From NCBI RefSeq assembly GCF_002994745.2, contig NC_037090.1:26401501-26465500 (forward strand): a stretch of 64,000 bases of DNA, in the 5' to 3' direction. Below the pieces are notes generated by a model. The model was given only the letters and a program-made list of their open reading frames with translations. It searched no databases and was not told the DNA's origin. A program made the translations under genes and the position numbers. Source of the stretch: Rosa chinensis (taxonomy: Eukaryota; Streptophyta; Magnoliopsida; Rosales; Rosaceae). Below, piece after piece: positions 32,921 to 45,170 of the stretch. How positions within the stretch are numbered: position 1 is the first letter of the stretch; each line of letters opens with the position of its first letter.

Positions 32921-34660
32921 GGTTGACCAATCCGATCGGATTCGAAAATATGGTGAAATTGGCTAAATTTTTTACCACACTCATAATCTATTGTAATAAA
33001 CTCATCCAACGGTCGGTTTTTCCATTTTCTTTGAATTGATAGGGGTTGCTCTTTGGAGTGTATGATATATAAATATAGGTTTATAATAGTAACTACGTTT
33101 GACCTAGTTGATCGAATTCGAAACGAGAACCAAATTGGCTGAATTTTCTACAACCACCATAAAACATTACAATCTCTCCATCGAGCGGCTGGTTTCTCCG
33201 AATTCATTTTCTACTTCATGGTTGCTTTAGAATGAACCTAAACAATTTAAATGCAATGTATAAGTCATACAACTATAGGAATAAAATTGGTATAGACCAA
33301 TGTGTTTGTAATTAAAATTAATTTTTTTTATCTTATATCCACGCACATCCATTGATGGAATATATTCAAACGTGATGTGAAAAAATAAGCACGTTTCGCA
33401 GTTGTCACGGCATCGGTCAACCAATAAAACATATAAGTGAGTACGGTTGACCAATCCGATCGGATTCGAAAATATGGTGAAATTGGCTAAATTTTTTACC
33501 ACACTCATAATTTATTGTAATAAACTCATCCAACGGTCGGTTTTTCCATTTTCTTTGAATTGATAGGGGTTGCTCTTTGGAGTGTATGATATATAAATAT
33601 AGATTTATATGAGTAACTACGTTTGATCTACTTGATCGAATTCGAAACGATAACCAAATTGGCTGGATTTTCTACAATCACCATAAAACATTACAATCTC
33701 TCCATCGAGCGGTTGGTTTCTCCGAATTCATTTTCTACTTCATGGTTGCTTTAGAATGAACCTAAACAATTTAAATGCAATGTATAAGTCATACAACTTT
33801 AGGAATAAAATTGGTATAGACCAATGTGTTTGTAATTAATTTTTTTTTTTTTTATCTTATGTCCACGCACATCCATTGATGAAATATATACAAACGTGAT
33901 GTGAAAAAATAAGCACGTTTCGCGGTTGTCACGGCATCAGTCAACCAATAAAACATATAAGTGACTACGGTTGACCAATCCGATCGGATTCTAAAATATG
34001 GTGAAATTGGCTAAATTTTTTACCACACTCATAATTTATTGTAATAAACTCATCCAACGGTCGGTTTTTCCATTTTCTTTGAATTGATAGGGGTTGCTCT
34101 TTGGAGTGTATGATATATAAATATAGGTTTATAAGAGTAACTACGTTTGACCTAGTTGATCGAATTCGAAACGTGAACCAAATTGGCTGGATTTTCTACA
34201 ACCACCATGAAACATTACAATCTCTCCATCAAGCGGTTGGTTTCTCCGAATTCATTTTCCACTTCATGGTTGCTTTAGAATGAACTTAAACAATTTAAAT
34301 GCAATGTATAAGTCATATAACTTTAGGAATAAAATTAGTATAGTCCAATGTGTTTGTAATTAAAATTAATTTTTTTTTATCTTATGTCCACGCACATCCA
34401 TCGATGGAATATATACAAACGTGATGTGAAAAAATAAGCACGTTTTGCGGTTGCCATGCCATCGGTCAACCAATAAAACATATAAGTGACTACGGTTGAC
34501 CAATCCGATCGGATTAAAAAATATGGTGAAATTGGCTAAATTTTTTACCACACTCATAATTTATTGTAATAAACTCATCCAACGGTCGGTTTCTCATTTT
34601 CTTTGAATTGCTATATGTAGCTCTTTGGAATGTATGATGTATAAATATAGATTTATAAAA
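32921..34660. repeat. ~524-bp tandem array, about 3.3 copies
   Basis: GGTTGACCAATCCGATCGGA starts at 32921, 33445, 33969 and (with a nearby change) 34494, and CCAACGGTCGG recurs at 33006, 33530, 34054 and 34579: spacings 524, 524 and 525 bp. The units differ by only scattered substitutions; the last is truncated near 34660. It lies wholly inside the hAT element. A related array with ~505-bp period is at 62364-64000. Confidence 0.95.
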
Positions 34661-35418
34661 AGTTAGTGTCTTTAAAAATTTATTTATCAACAAATTAGTA
34701 TCTATATATAAATATAGATTTTTTTGGGTACAATATAGTTATATAGATTGTTATCTTTGGTTGTATTTGATCATTATCCATTGAATTTCCAAAGCTTGAT
34801 TAAAAAAAAAAAACTTGTGTCTTTAAATATTTATTTATAAAAAAAGCCCGCAAGGCCCGGCCCAAAAAAGCCCGCAAGGCTAAGCCCGGCCCGGCCCGAA
34901 AAAGCCCGCAAGGCCCACTTTATATGGACGGGCTTGGATCCTTTGATTTTTAATAAAGCCCGGCCCGGCCCGGCCCGCAATTATTTAAAAATATAGAAAG
35001 GCCCGGCCCAGCCCGGCCCAAGCCCGCTATGAATGGGCCGGGCCGGGCCGTTGACGACCCCTAACCTAAGGAGCATAACAACATGTGGTTAATACATGTA
35101 TAACTCTCAAACACAAGTATAAGTCAACGCTATGACTCGATCAACCACAACACTACGTCAGAGGATACAATTCCATCCCCTACGTCAATCTTGAGTAAAA
35201 ACTAAAGGTCATCATTCCTTATAAGTCTTTAACTCATAAAAGCTACATCTAGCTCCTACACTTCATCCCCTGAGCCGACACTACCCTGACGACTCACATC
35301 CTACCGCTCACTACATACCCAATGACTATATCAATACCGAAGAGCATCGGATGGGGATCCGCTGCAGACGGGCCATCACTCGAGGAGTATTGATTGTCAC
35401 CAAATATGTACCTTACGC

Positions 35419-35431
35419 TCTGATACCAATC
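35419..35431 (-). other. Primer-binding site of the gypsy element
   Basis: On the minus strand TTGGTATCAGAGC follows two bases after the 5' LTR. TGGTATCAGAGC is complementary to the 3' end of initiator-Met tRNA, the usual primer of plant gypsy elements. Confidence 0.9.
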
Positions 35432-36686
35432 TATCATGCCCCTGATTTTACACACATGAAAATCGATATATATATAATCCCATAATTATACATGCGTGAA
35501 TGTTCAGTCATCAATACAAATACCTGGAACATCTTTCCTTTAAAACAAGTACATACTGATGCCCTGAATCCATCCGAGTTAATATACACTCGCTCCATAG
35601 AGTTATATATTACACAAATTTACGAATTAAATTGTCATCACAAAATAAAGCGTAAATGCTCCTCAAAGCTTACTACATAGCGGAAGTCATAACAATGGCA
35701 ACGCCAACAAAATTTGTTTCTTACCCGATCAGCTGCCAACCAGCTACCTCAACGTCAGCCACGATTACCCTAACCTGCAGGATTAACCCCTACACCAAAA
35801 GAATGGTGCACCGGGTTTCCACACAACAAAACCCGGTAAGCTTATGAAAGCTCGTATGAGTAACTCATGAACATCAATCAACAACTCACACACATCAGCT
35901 AAAGGAAACCATGCAACCATGATTCCTTCTAACACTCCATAACCTTTCCATCTAAAGGAAAACATAAATCACCGCTGTGACAATGTTCTATTTGCTAACT
36001 TAACCATCAAGAAGCAAATCAAGTCTCATCTAGACAATAAAAGAAGAATAATCAAAGAATTCTCCTTTCGCTACATACTTATGAGTCTCCAGCAACCTCG
36101 ACCGTTACCCCCATAATCTATAATGGCAGACAGACTATAGCTCTATTGAAATCGTAACCACTAGTCCGACTACGGATGTGATTACCTATTTCCTGCCTTG
36201 GTCACCATCTGCAACCTGTCACCATCTGTGACATGTGTTTTCAGACCCCGTCTGGTCTCAAAATCAACATTAAGGTCACCATCTGTGCTCTATCACCATC
36301 TGTGACACATGATCTTCAGACCCCGTCTGGTCATGTAATCAAACATCAAGGTTACCGTCTGCAACCTGTCACCATCTGTGATATGTAATCTTCTTAGACC
36401 CTATTTGGTCTTAAAGTCAAACGTTAAGTAAGTCGCACCCGACCTAAAAACGTTACAACATCTAGCTTCGGCTTTCCTAATCCCTGCTCACCATCTGTGA
36501 CTCTTGGTACAAGGACCAATACATTTAAAATGAGTCACGCTTGACTCAAAAATGTAACATCAAGCTCAATACTTTTCAAACAATAGAAAACATCTTTTTC
36601 CACAATATTGTTTACTGATAAGTCACATTCAACAATAATACGAACACCATCATGCATATTATTATTCATCACAATCATCCACCAGG

Positions 36687-36717
<31 letters not shown>

Positions 36718-38162
36718 GTAATATATATATATATACGTAGTCATTCACTCAGGAATGCCTACTAATACCAACTATAGTTTGCAGTTAAATGATTAACGCC
36801 AAAACAATAATGGTAATTCTGTTCATAAAGAACCTTGTGAGATTACTCACCTCGAACTCCTGCTGCATCTTCAATAAAACACAAAGCCGCCAGTTCACAA
36901 ATAATCATCCACTGTACTTCGTCAAGTACCTATTCACATACGGTTCCAACTTAGTGACGATTCACATTTGATTTAAGTTCGAAACCCCCTGTTTTGAACT
37001 AAAACCCCCAAAGTGGCGCCAATCGAGGCAAAACCACATCCAAGACCTCCCAAAGTCTCCGGAATACGTCCACGATCGATGTGACCAAACCACAAGTCGA
37101 TCGGACGCTCGAATCCTCACGGATCGAATAAATCGATCGGTATGAAACTGTAAAAATCATAACAATTTCATACGAACTCCAAAATTTGCATATTATATAT
37201 CGAAACGTTCGTATCAACGACTAGAACATATATAATACCAAAAACAATTCTCCACATGGCCGGAAAGCCGCCACAGATGGTGGCGCACCGCCGCAGGCCA
37301 AAACTCAATATTTCACAAAACTCCCAACATCAAAAAGCTTCATCTAAGCATGCTTGTGAATTCTCATAACTAGCTCGAAGTCAGAAAACAAGCATAAAGG
37401 GTCGAAAACTACCTCACAAGCTTTGAATTTTTGCTCAATCCGAGTTGAACCGATTTCCGGGTAAATCGATCGAAACAAACACCATAGATCGATCAAGGAG
37501 CCTCCCACGAACCCAAAGATGGAAGCCTGAAGCCTTGACGTCGCCGGAACTGTGTTTTCCGGTCGGGTCCGAAAACACCAAGCTGCACCTCCTTGCTGCG
37601 CCGTACACGGTGGTTATCGCCACAAGAGGATGCCATAGAGACGACCAGAAGGAGGAGATGAGTCGTTCTGTGCAGGTTTCACGGCTAGACGTGGCCGGAG
37701 ATCGCCGGAAAAGCAGAGTCGAGTAGGCCGGGTCCGGGTCAGGTCAGTCTGAAATCTTTGATACTGAAGGTATCGACCGAGAGAGAAGAGAGAGAAAGAG
37801 GAAAGGGCTTCCAGAAAAAGAAAGGGAAAAATGAAACTAAATTTCAGATTTCCCTATTTATACTAAAATGGAAACTTCTTCCAATAGTCATAACTTCCTC
37901 ATACGAACTCCGATTGACGCGTTCCGCATGTCCACGAACTCGTATTGACGCGCTCCACAACTTTCGTGAAGGAAGTTTTCCGAGAATCCCAACATATAAA
38001 AAGTCAAACTTCACCCCCTAAACTGTGAAATTCGAATAATTATACGTACAAAAACTATTCCACTTCACATACAACCTACGAATAAAGCACAATACCAAAT
38101 ATTCGTACAATTGGTCCATTATTAATTATCAAAATTAAATAACAGAAAAACAGGTCATCACA
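35432..38162 (-). repeat. Gypsy 5' LTR (2731 bp)
   Basis: Full-length partner of the LTR at 24967-27708. The terminal CA next to the PBS has decayed (the plus strand reads TATCATGCCCC instead of TGTCACGCCCC). The opposite end still abuts the GGTAG target duplication. Confidence 0.95.
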
Positions 38163-38384
38163 GGTAGTTTCCGGTATTATAGAAATTTCATTAATCTACA
38201 GTAACCAGCGCCACAGTGATCTTCGGGCTTCTGGCTTCTAAAAGCTCAGTTGAGGCTGCTTCTACTTTTCTACGGAAGCCGCAGCAGCTTCTTGAAAAAG
38301 CTTATCAAAAGTTCGGTTACCAAACACTTCTGGATCTTCTGCTTATAAGCGGGGGAGCAGAAAAGCCCCCCCAAATGCAGTCTA

Positions 38385-39127
38385 TGTTCTAAACTTCTAA
38401 TATGAAGACTAATTGATAAACTTCAAGGCGAGAGAAGAGAGAGGAGAGAGAGAGAAGAAGAAGAATCAGAGTCTATCTGATATTGTCAATTAGCTATTTT
38501 TGACCGTCGATTTGATTGCGTCCACATGACAAGCTCTAGTTATATGTCAAAATATAAAACCAAAGAGAAAAATTATCTGGGTCGTTAGATTCATCTTGTA
38601 ACACATGGCATTACATAAACAAAAGCTTAGCAAGCTCAGCCAAAAATCTAGCTCAGGAAAGGATCCTCTCCCCCAAATTCTATTGGTTTATCTTTTTTTA
38701 TATATATTTAGATACTACATACTTGTTGTTTGACGCTTCCACACAACACCTTTCTCTAGTACGCAAAATATTTTGACATGTTTTCTACACATTCATTGTT
38801 ATCTTCCCTAACAGTTCAGTTCACAATAGAGTTTTTTAGAGACATTGAAGGCCATCATCAATATGAGAGACTAATTCTGTCCAACGAGACATCTTTAGCC
38901 ACATAATAGGCACTCTTGGTTGTGAAAAACTCCCTCCTGTTTGGGTGGCAAACCAACCTAACTCATATAGTGGCAAGTTTTTAATGCGGCACCTCTAACT
39001 CATGGTTGTAATGGACCAAGTTTATTAATGAAAGGTTTTATAGATCATAGTATAAATAAATAGCATTGGTGGAGATATATATTAAAACGTGCCATCTAAA
39101 ACTACTACTTTAGCTAAAATTTAGTTA
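38385..39127. other. Intergenic DNA, no gene recognised
   Basis: Purine-rich tract (GAGAGA, GAAGAA) at about 38425-38470, then AT-rich sequence with only short frames. Confidence 0.4.
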
Positions 39128-39501
39128 AAATATAGATAAGCCTCTTCTTCTTTTTTTTATGAAAATAGGTCAGCTCATTATATATATTCAGCAAGCAATA
39201 CAAAAACGAAACACCCCTATGGAGTCGACAGAAAGAATCGTTCATCAGAGCACTCTAAAACTCCTATTCTAAATAAGAATAAGAGTTCAGCATACCCCCA
39301 GTACACCCACCCTTAGAAAATCTACACACTATTATTCCAAACAAAAACCTAGGAACTCCGAAGCAGAATAAAAAAACCTCAGAGCAACTGGTCTTTGCGA
39401 CCTAACAAAATTAAGTACTGCTATGGACCCTAGAGGCCCAATCTATCCAACCCCACACTAAAGGGTTGGTCCAACCTATGAGCCCAAATATAGATAAGCC
39501 T
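39128..39501 (-). mobile_element. 5'-truncated LINE 3' end with 16-bp TSD
   Basis: AAATATAGATAAGCCT occurs at 39128-39143 and 39486-39501. The 342-bp insert begins with a T-rich stretch (poly(A) on the minus strand). The sequence before it (ATATATAATGAGCTGACC) is the kind of 3' UTR end seen in plant LINEs. No coding part remains. Confidence 0.75.
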
Positions 39502-41252
39502 TGTTAGGGACCTATCTCTAGTTTTGCTTGAGGTAATTTATGAAAAAAAGAGGTATTAGACGGTTGTATTTGATTTGCAAATCATTTCCAAAATTTATAA
39601 GGATATATAAAGTAGCGGTAACTAAATCACATTCCGATTATTTTATTTTGAATCATATCCCTCATTCATTTCATTATAAATCAACCAATATCTTTCTTAT
39701 ACTTTTCTGACCTGCAAAACATCGACCCACGGAGATTTGAGCGTTCTGTTGCAATCGTAGTTGTTTAGATTGAAGCGAAATTTCAATGTCATGAGTCGAT
39801 CGTTCAAAATGCACTCTGTGGCATCAGCATAAGTGGAATAAAAAATCACCAATATGCGAGAATATATCGTTTTCAATACATGCAACCAAATATGAAAGCG
39901 AAGACTAGCTGCAATTATGGAAGATCAATTGGGTTATTACGTGTTTGAAAAAGGCCGATTTGACCACTAGGCGAAATGAAATTCTTTTAAAAGTTGAGGC
40001 TCTAAAAGAGTAGTAAAAATGAGAAAGTCAAAAAAAGACCGATTTGACCACCAGGCGAAAATCGCGAAATGAAATTCTTTCAAAAGTTGAGGCTCCAAGT
40101 GTAGAAAGAAATTCTTTCAAAAATTGAGGCTCCAAAAGTGTGTAGAGAAAATGAGAAAGTCAAAAATCACCTCTAGGTGAGACAAAACTTGTCCAAATTC
40201 AACCCCGTCTTCTTAGTGTGAAAGTAAATAAATAAAATAAATAAGAAGAAGAAAAGAAGAGTAAAGCCCCCATATACTTGGAATAGATATCGATTGATCT
40301 CGGTCAATGGTAGCAAAGATTGTAGGAAAGAAACTTAATCCTAATTTGGGACAGGTGCTCTTAAATTGCCCTTATTTCACAAGACTCACGAGTCACAACC
40401 CTATCCGGTAACCTTGTGTGGTCCAAGACCGTCTAGCCAGGACCATTCTTTCACAAAGAATCCTAGCTTTTCAGCATTTTCTTGCTGAGTATAGAGAAAG
40501 AAGGAAACCTTAGCTACAAAGAAAAAGAAGTAAAGAGGCATACTTTTCTCTACAAAAATGGACAAACAAGCTAGTCGAAGTCGCACATATTAACTGCTTA
40601 AAATTAAATACTCGTTGTGAGAGATAAGGCTCCAAGGCGAAAGACAATATGAAGTCACGTAACTAGCTCAGATCATAAATGAGGTAGAGGCATTCATCAA
40701 TAATTAAGAGATAGTCAACTTCCTCAGTTTGTTACCAAAACTAAGCCTTCCTTCAGCACAATCATTTTGTACCCAACTCATTTCCTTTTTCTGGATAAAC
40801 TAGGGAGATCTTATCAGAACCAAACAAGCAACAGAATCAGCCTAAAATGGAAAATATCTATGTTATGTCTGTCCTGAAACAAAAATACAAACACGTATAT
40901 ACATCTAACTGCAACAAAAGGACTGCATTATTATTGGAGAACATATCCTGTACATTCTTTGTCTTTTATTCATATTCTGTGTAATAGGAACCCTAGCTTG
41001 TTAACTTATATCAGGACATGGTCCCCTCAGATGTTGTGGTGCAAACTCTACCAGCCTACCACATCACATCCCACCAGAAGGTACAGCGATATCTTAGAGC
41101 TCCTTTTTATATCACTTCTTGATCATGCTTTTAATTTAGCTCCTTAACTAGTTTCTACTTACTATTCATGGCGTAACCAAAAGGTGTGTAACATTTTGTT
41201 TCCATCCACTACTTCTCCATCACTTTCCTGGTCTCCTGTACAGAAAAGGCCG
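39502..41252. other. Intergenic DNA and 3' flank of the bHLH gene
   Basis: Contains a degenerate short repeat at about 39950-40170: GACCGATTTGACCAC, GAAATTCTTTCAAAAGTTG and GAGAAAGTCAAAA words repeat two or three times. No gene recognised. The last few hundred bases before 41253 are presumably bHLH 3' UTR. Confidence 0.45.
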
Positions 41253-43417
41253 TCAAACTATCTGATTTTGAACGGGCTTCTGCATACTCAAACACTTGCA
41301 GTTGGCTCGAACATCGCTAAGACTCTGCAAAAGAATACAAAGTTTAGATTGAAAATCGTGGTTGTAAATCGTGGTTGTCCTAAATGCAATCTTCTTGATT
41401 TAACTAGCTTGTTTAATACCTTGAACTGTTTCTGAAGTTCTTTAATATAATCAACAGCCAAGTCCAACATGTCTGCTGTATTTGTTTGCTGTCAAGAAAC
41501 AAAAAGAGACTGTTAGGCTCCAAAAACAAATAGAGGCCAAATGGTTATGTAAACTTCTACCTTGTCCATGTTCGGCACAAGCTCTTGTAGCTTCCTCATT
41601 CGTTCACTAATCCGTGTTCTTCTCACCTATAAATAAATTACTCCTTATGGTCATTTTTCAATAATGTTCATTGATAGAGTAAGATCACCATGTTAAGTAA
41701 ATGGTGAATGCACTAATTGTTTGATAAATACTACGAGGATGATATGCACTTCAAATAAAATATAGCTAGCTATGGACATATATAGAAAAATATTTACCCT
41801 TTCTGCAATGCTTCGAGGATGAGTGGCACAACCTCGCTTTGCTCTAACTTTGCAAGGTACAGAATCTTGGAGTTGGAGGAACTTTTCCATGGCAACTTCT
41901 GCTGAATTTTTTGGTAAACTCAAGTGGTGGGATAATATATGAATCCGGTTCCCAAGATCACCATTCTGATTATGAATTGTTCAGAATAAGTGAAAATGAA
42001 ACAAAAATCTGAGGAAACTCAACAAAATACAATGCAAACCAATACCTGAGTAGCAGAGAATAACTTCTGGTCATTATCTTGGTCTCTTCTCATGCCACTT
42101 AAATTATCGGCAAAATTTGATGGATCATTCCAAGCTCCAAATGGGAATCCTGTACCAAAAAAAAATGAAGTGTCAGCATTTTCACTTCCAACCTTTGTAC
42201 TATCAATGAGAAGCTAATTCGACCCTTCCACCTATTTGTAAATGGGCTTGGTTACCAAATCCCAATTAGTACCCCACTCAGTCCATATTTCCTGTAACTT
42301 TAATAGTTATGATCAAAAGACATTCAGAATTTATGAAGCTTCCTAATCCAAAGCTATCAGCTAATTTATGACTTATGTACTCACTAACATGACCATCTAG
42401 GTAAGTGCTTTGTAAAGTAGTAAATATTATGATTGCAATGCTTTCCTCAACTCTTTTAGCAAGCTTTCACAGAATTTGTACAAGAAAAGATAGGAAACTT
42501 CAAATTGTAATCAAATATCTCCTCATATTAACCAGAATGAAACTTTGTGTCTATTTAAAACCGAGCCAGATGAAACCATTATGCCTAGTAGAGGCGTAAC
42601 TATCTCACTCCTGAGTTTTCATTTATTTAGTCTTTTCCAGTTCCTTCATTGCCCAGGAAACTAAGGAATTAATTGAAAAACACAATATCCCTTTTAACTT
42701 TTGGATCAAATCTTTAAACATGGCGCCGCAGAAAAAAAAATGTTCACAACATCTGTGTTTGATTGCACATGCTCAAATGAATGTTCCTTATCAAGTGCTT
42801 GTACATCGAAGAACACAATGACATGTAAACGAATAAATATCTCTTCAAAAATCTAAAGCCCTCCCCCCAAAAGAAACAAAGTCAGAGGTATATGAAAGAA
42901 GAGAAGAATCAATACCATTTTGAACAGAGGTGTTGTTGGAGAAAAGCCCAGCAGGAGAACTACTCTGCCGAACAAGATTGGAAGTAACAGTCTTGGCTTG
43001 CGGGTGATGTTCCACTGCAGCCGAACCCACCAACCCATAAGAGCCATTACCACTCCCAAACGAGTTCTGTCTCGGATAATGAGGTGGAAGACCAGGAAAC
43101 CCCTGCTGCTGATGCTGTGAGCTCATACGACTCGCCGTCACAGCCGCCTCCGTCACCGTAGATTTGTCCTCGAACTCCTGGAAACTCGACGGCCACGATT
43201 CCGAGTCGTTACTGTGACTGTAGCTCACGAATCTCGAGAACAATCTGTCGGAGTCGGAACCACCCTCGATTAAAGTTCCCTTATGGACCCCCAAATCGGC
43301 GTTGTTGTTGTTCTCAGCGAACACTGAGCTCGGAGCAGAGCGAAATCGGAGCAACCCAGAATTGGGTTGGTGGTGGGGCTGTTGGTGCTCCAGATTGAGA
43401 TGGGTATTTGAATCCAT
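41253..43417 (-). CDS. FBH/bHLH130-like transcription factor, six exons
   Basis: Nuclear bHLH regulator of the group with Arabidopsis bHLH122/128/129/130 (FBH proteins, which activate CONSTANS). Exons: 43417-42916, 42149-42046, 41965-41798, 41626-41561, 41488-41420, 41324-41253; every junction is GT-AG and in phase, totalling 326 residues. I start at MDSNTHLN (43417); an in-frame ATG at 43468 would add 17 residues. Landmarks: LLRFRSAPSSVF near residue 25, VRQSSSPAGLFS near 155, a GFPFGAWND block in exon 2, then the bHLH domain at about 243-303 (KRGCATHPRSIAERVRRTRI, SERMRKLQELVPNMDK, DMLDLAVDYIKELQKQ). The splice sites cut the bHLH at the typical family positions. Intact and probably functional. 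A Pack-MULE begins about 0.7 kb upstream, transcribed in the same direction. Confidence 0.93.
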
Positions 43418-44133
43418 TAACGGCAACTCTGTTTGCCACGATTTGATAGGCGGGGCACTATTATACATACATACCCTGCAGGGTGACCTCACGTAGCTTA
43501 TTCTGGGAATTTTGTCCTCTCCTTTTCTTCTTTCACTTTCCGTTCAGCTTGGTTCTTAAGCACAAAAGTGGGATAAGAACTTGTACGAGAAGCAACCTTG
43601 GCTTAGCTTGACATAAGCATAAGCTTACTGAGAGGGGCAAGCAACAACCTTAGCTAGAAGATAATGTCACAGGGGCGTAAATAAATGGAACCTTGAGGTC
43701 TGTGTTGTACGGAAATGAGAGGGTGATTGGGAAGCAGGGGGAAAAAGAGAGGTCGAGTACTACTGCAGAGTAAGATTGGCTTTTGAAAGCACCGAAAGCA
43801 AGGAAGATCTTGAGAAGCTGAACAAAGAGAAAGAGAGAGAGGGAAGCAATATTTATCTTCTTCTTGTTCGCCTCCTTGGCAAAGTTGTAATAAAGTTGAG
43901 TTCGGTTGCGGGCCAATCAAAAAAAGTACAGAAGATCCCTCAATCCGGTCTCAGTCGCCGCACTAGAGCGTTTCCCCATTTGCTTCTTTTGCCAAATTGC
44001 CCCTTTAGTCCTTTTTCACTTCTATTTATTATTTTTTATGCTAAAAAAGAAACGGCTAAAGGTGCAGATTTTATTTGGTTTTTCTTTCCTTTTTTGTTTT
44101 TGTTTTTTCTTATTTTTCTCTTTTTATTTTTTA
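43418..44133 (-). promoter_or_regulatory. 5' UTR and promoter region of the bHLH gene
   Basis: Gene-proximal sequence limited upstream by the Pack-MULE at about 44134. CT/GA-rich tracts read on the minus strand (43800-43870) resemble pyrimidine patches common in plant 5' leaders. No TATA box was assigned with confidence. Confidence 0.35.
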
Positions 44134-44403
44134 GGGCTAAATACGAATTATTAACCTGTGGTATAGGTCTAAAATCAATTCAGTCCCTGAACATTCAATT
44201 TCATCAAAAACACCCATGTATTATGATTTATCATCCAATAGGTCCTTCCGTCTTGCTTCCGTCAAATGAAGCTGTTAAACAGCTGACTTGGCATACCAAG
44301 TCAACTCTGGTGGGACCCATATGAAAGGTAAAATACTAAAATTAACCCTGGCTCTCTTTAAACCCAGCTTTCACCCAAAACCCCTGTTATGCGGCTTTCT
44401 TTC

Positions 44404-44731
44404 TTAACACAGTCCCAAATCAAAAACTAATATCGGGAGCTTGGGGTTAACAAAAATTCGCCATTCCAAAAACTCCATGATGTAAAAAGCGGTTCCAATC
44501 ACACTTGGATCAGTACACAAACAGAAAACTTTCGGAACCGGAACTACAGTATGATTACCCAATGCTTGAAGAACCTGTAGCTCCAAAATTAAAAAATTAC
44601 AACATTCTCAGCTCAGCATATGTGCTTGATTTCAATTTCAAACGAGCATCAGGAAGTAAATTACATGCTTCTCACACATCTTTCTCAAGCAACCCAAGCC
44701 AAAATCAAATAGCCACAAAAATAAGAACAAT

Positions 44732-44823
<92 letters not shown>

Positions 44824-45170
44824 AGAGTTAGATAGGTTAACCTGGAATTCTCTCTCCACAGCATGAGCAGACTGAAGCAACTTCCCCGGCGGCTTCTTTC
44901 TCAAAACGTAGCGTTTTACCGACGCTCCGGATCCTACTTGCATCAGATAAGTCGGATTCAATTGTCCATGCTCGAACTCAACTTCATTCACAAACAACAC
45001 ATAATCCGATTCTCAAATTCCAGAAATGCGCACAGAGATATAAAACCTTAGAGAGCCAGAAAGAGATAGCGAACCTTAGAGAAGGTGAAATTGGACGGTG
45101 AGGGAGGAAAGCCGGTGACATTAGAGGCGGCGTAGCGGAGCAAAGCGTCGAGGTCGAGGTCGTTAGCCAT
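44404..45170 (-). pseudogene. Captured exons 1-3 of an IBR3/ACAD10-like gene
   Basis: IBR3-type proteins are peroxisomal acyl-CoA dehydrogenase-like enzymes with an N-terminal APH (phosphotransferase-like) domain, needed for indole-3-butyric acid response. Here exon 1 is 45170-45075 (MANDLDLDALLRYAASNVTG), exon 2 44976-44842 (FEHGQLNPTYLMQVGSG, KRYVLRKKPPGKLLQSAHAV), exon 3 44574 to about 44434 ([27 protein letters not shown]). Introns are retained with GT-AG sites, so capture was from DNA. The spliced frame stays open for 124 residues, then runs nine codons into the TIR to a stop at 44406-44404, giving a 133-residue chimera. The rest of the APH domain and the whole dehydrogenase are absent, and a usually Gly position after FLE is Trp. 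A catalytic role is very unlikely. Confidence 0.85.
44734..44820. repeat. (AG)n microsatellite in intron 2 of the captured fragment
   Basis: About 43 uninterrupted GA/AG units. It lies in the intron about 20 bp past the exon 2 donor site. Confidence 0.95.

Larger units (their letters stand above)
32185..35071. mobile_element. hAT element with 8-bp TSD carrying a satellite array
   Basis: ACCTAAGG at 32185-32192 and 35064-35071 flanks 2871 bp. Terminal repeats: TAGGCCTCATCAA at the left and TAGGGGTCGTCAA in reverse complement at the right. Both subterminal regions (32205-32400 and 34840-35060) are made of GGCCCG/CGGGCC words. Inside are about 0.5 kb of TG/TA microsatellite and a ~524-bp tandem array. 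No transposase. It separates the gypsy PBS and leader from gag, sitting one base before the gag ATG. Confidence 0.82.
24962..38167 (-). mobile_element. Complete Ty3/gypsy (Tekay/Del chromovirus-type) retrotransposon
   Basis: Two LTRs (24967-27708 and 35432-38162) bracket a gag-pol region read on the minus strand, and the 5-bp TSD GGTAG is intact at 24962-24966 and 38163-38167. Order on the minus strand: 5' LTR, tRNA-iMet PBS, gag with zinc knuckles, protease, reverse transcriptase, RNase H, integrase, chromodomain, polypurine tract, 3' LTR. This order and the chromodomain place it among chromoviruses. Gag-pol is one frame broken by six stops and a frameshift, so the copy is not autonomous. 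A 2.9-kb hAT is inserted just before gag; without it the element is about 10.3 kb. Confidence 0.92.
20957..38384. mobile_element. PIF/Harbinger element split by a gypsy retrotransposon
   Basis: The left end GGGGTGTGTTTGGTATGG starts at 20960 after CTA; the right end, reverse-complemented ACTGCATTTGGGG, finishes at 38381 before CTA, giving a 3-bp TSD and diverged short TIRs. Both ends share subterminal words (GCTTCTGCTTAT, GTGTTTGGTAA). Removing the gypsy element and one TSD leaves about 4.2 kb, a normal autonomous Harbinger size, and a transposase relic lies at 21639-21960. The two-end pairing is inferred and less certain than the gypsy boundaries. Confidence 0.55.

Noticed and set aside
44505..44822. 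105-codon plus-strand frame ending in an Arg-Glu repeat
   Set aside because: The repeat is the (AG)n microsatellite, and the rest is antisense to the captured IBR3 exon 3 and intron 2.
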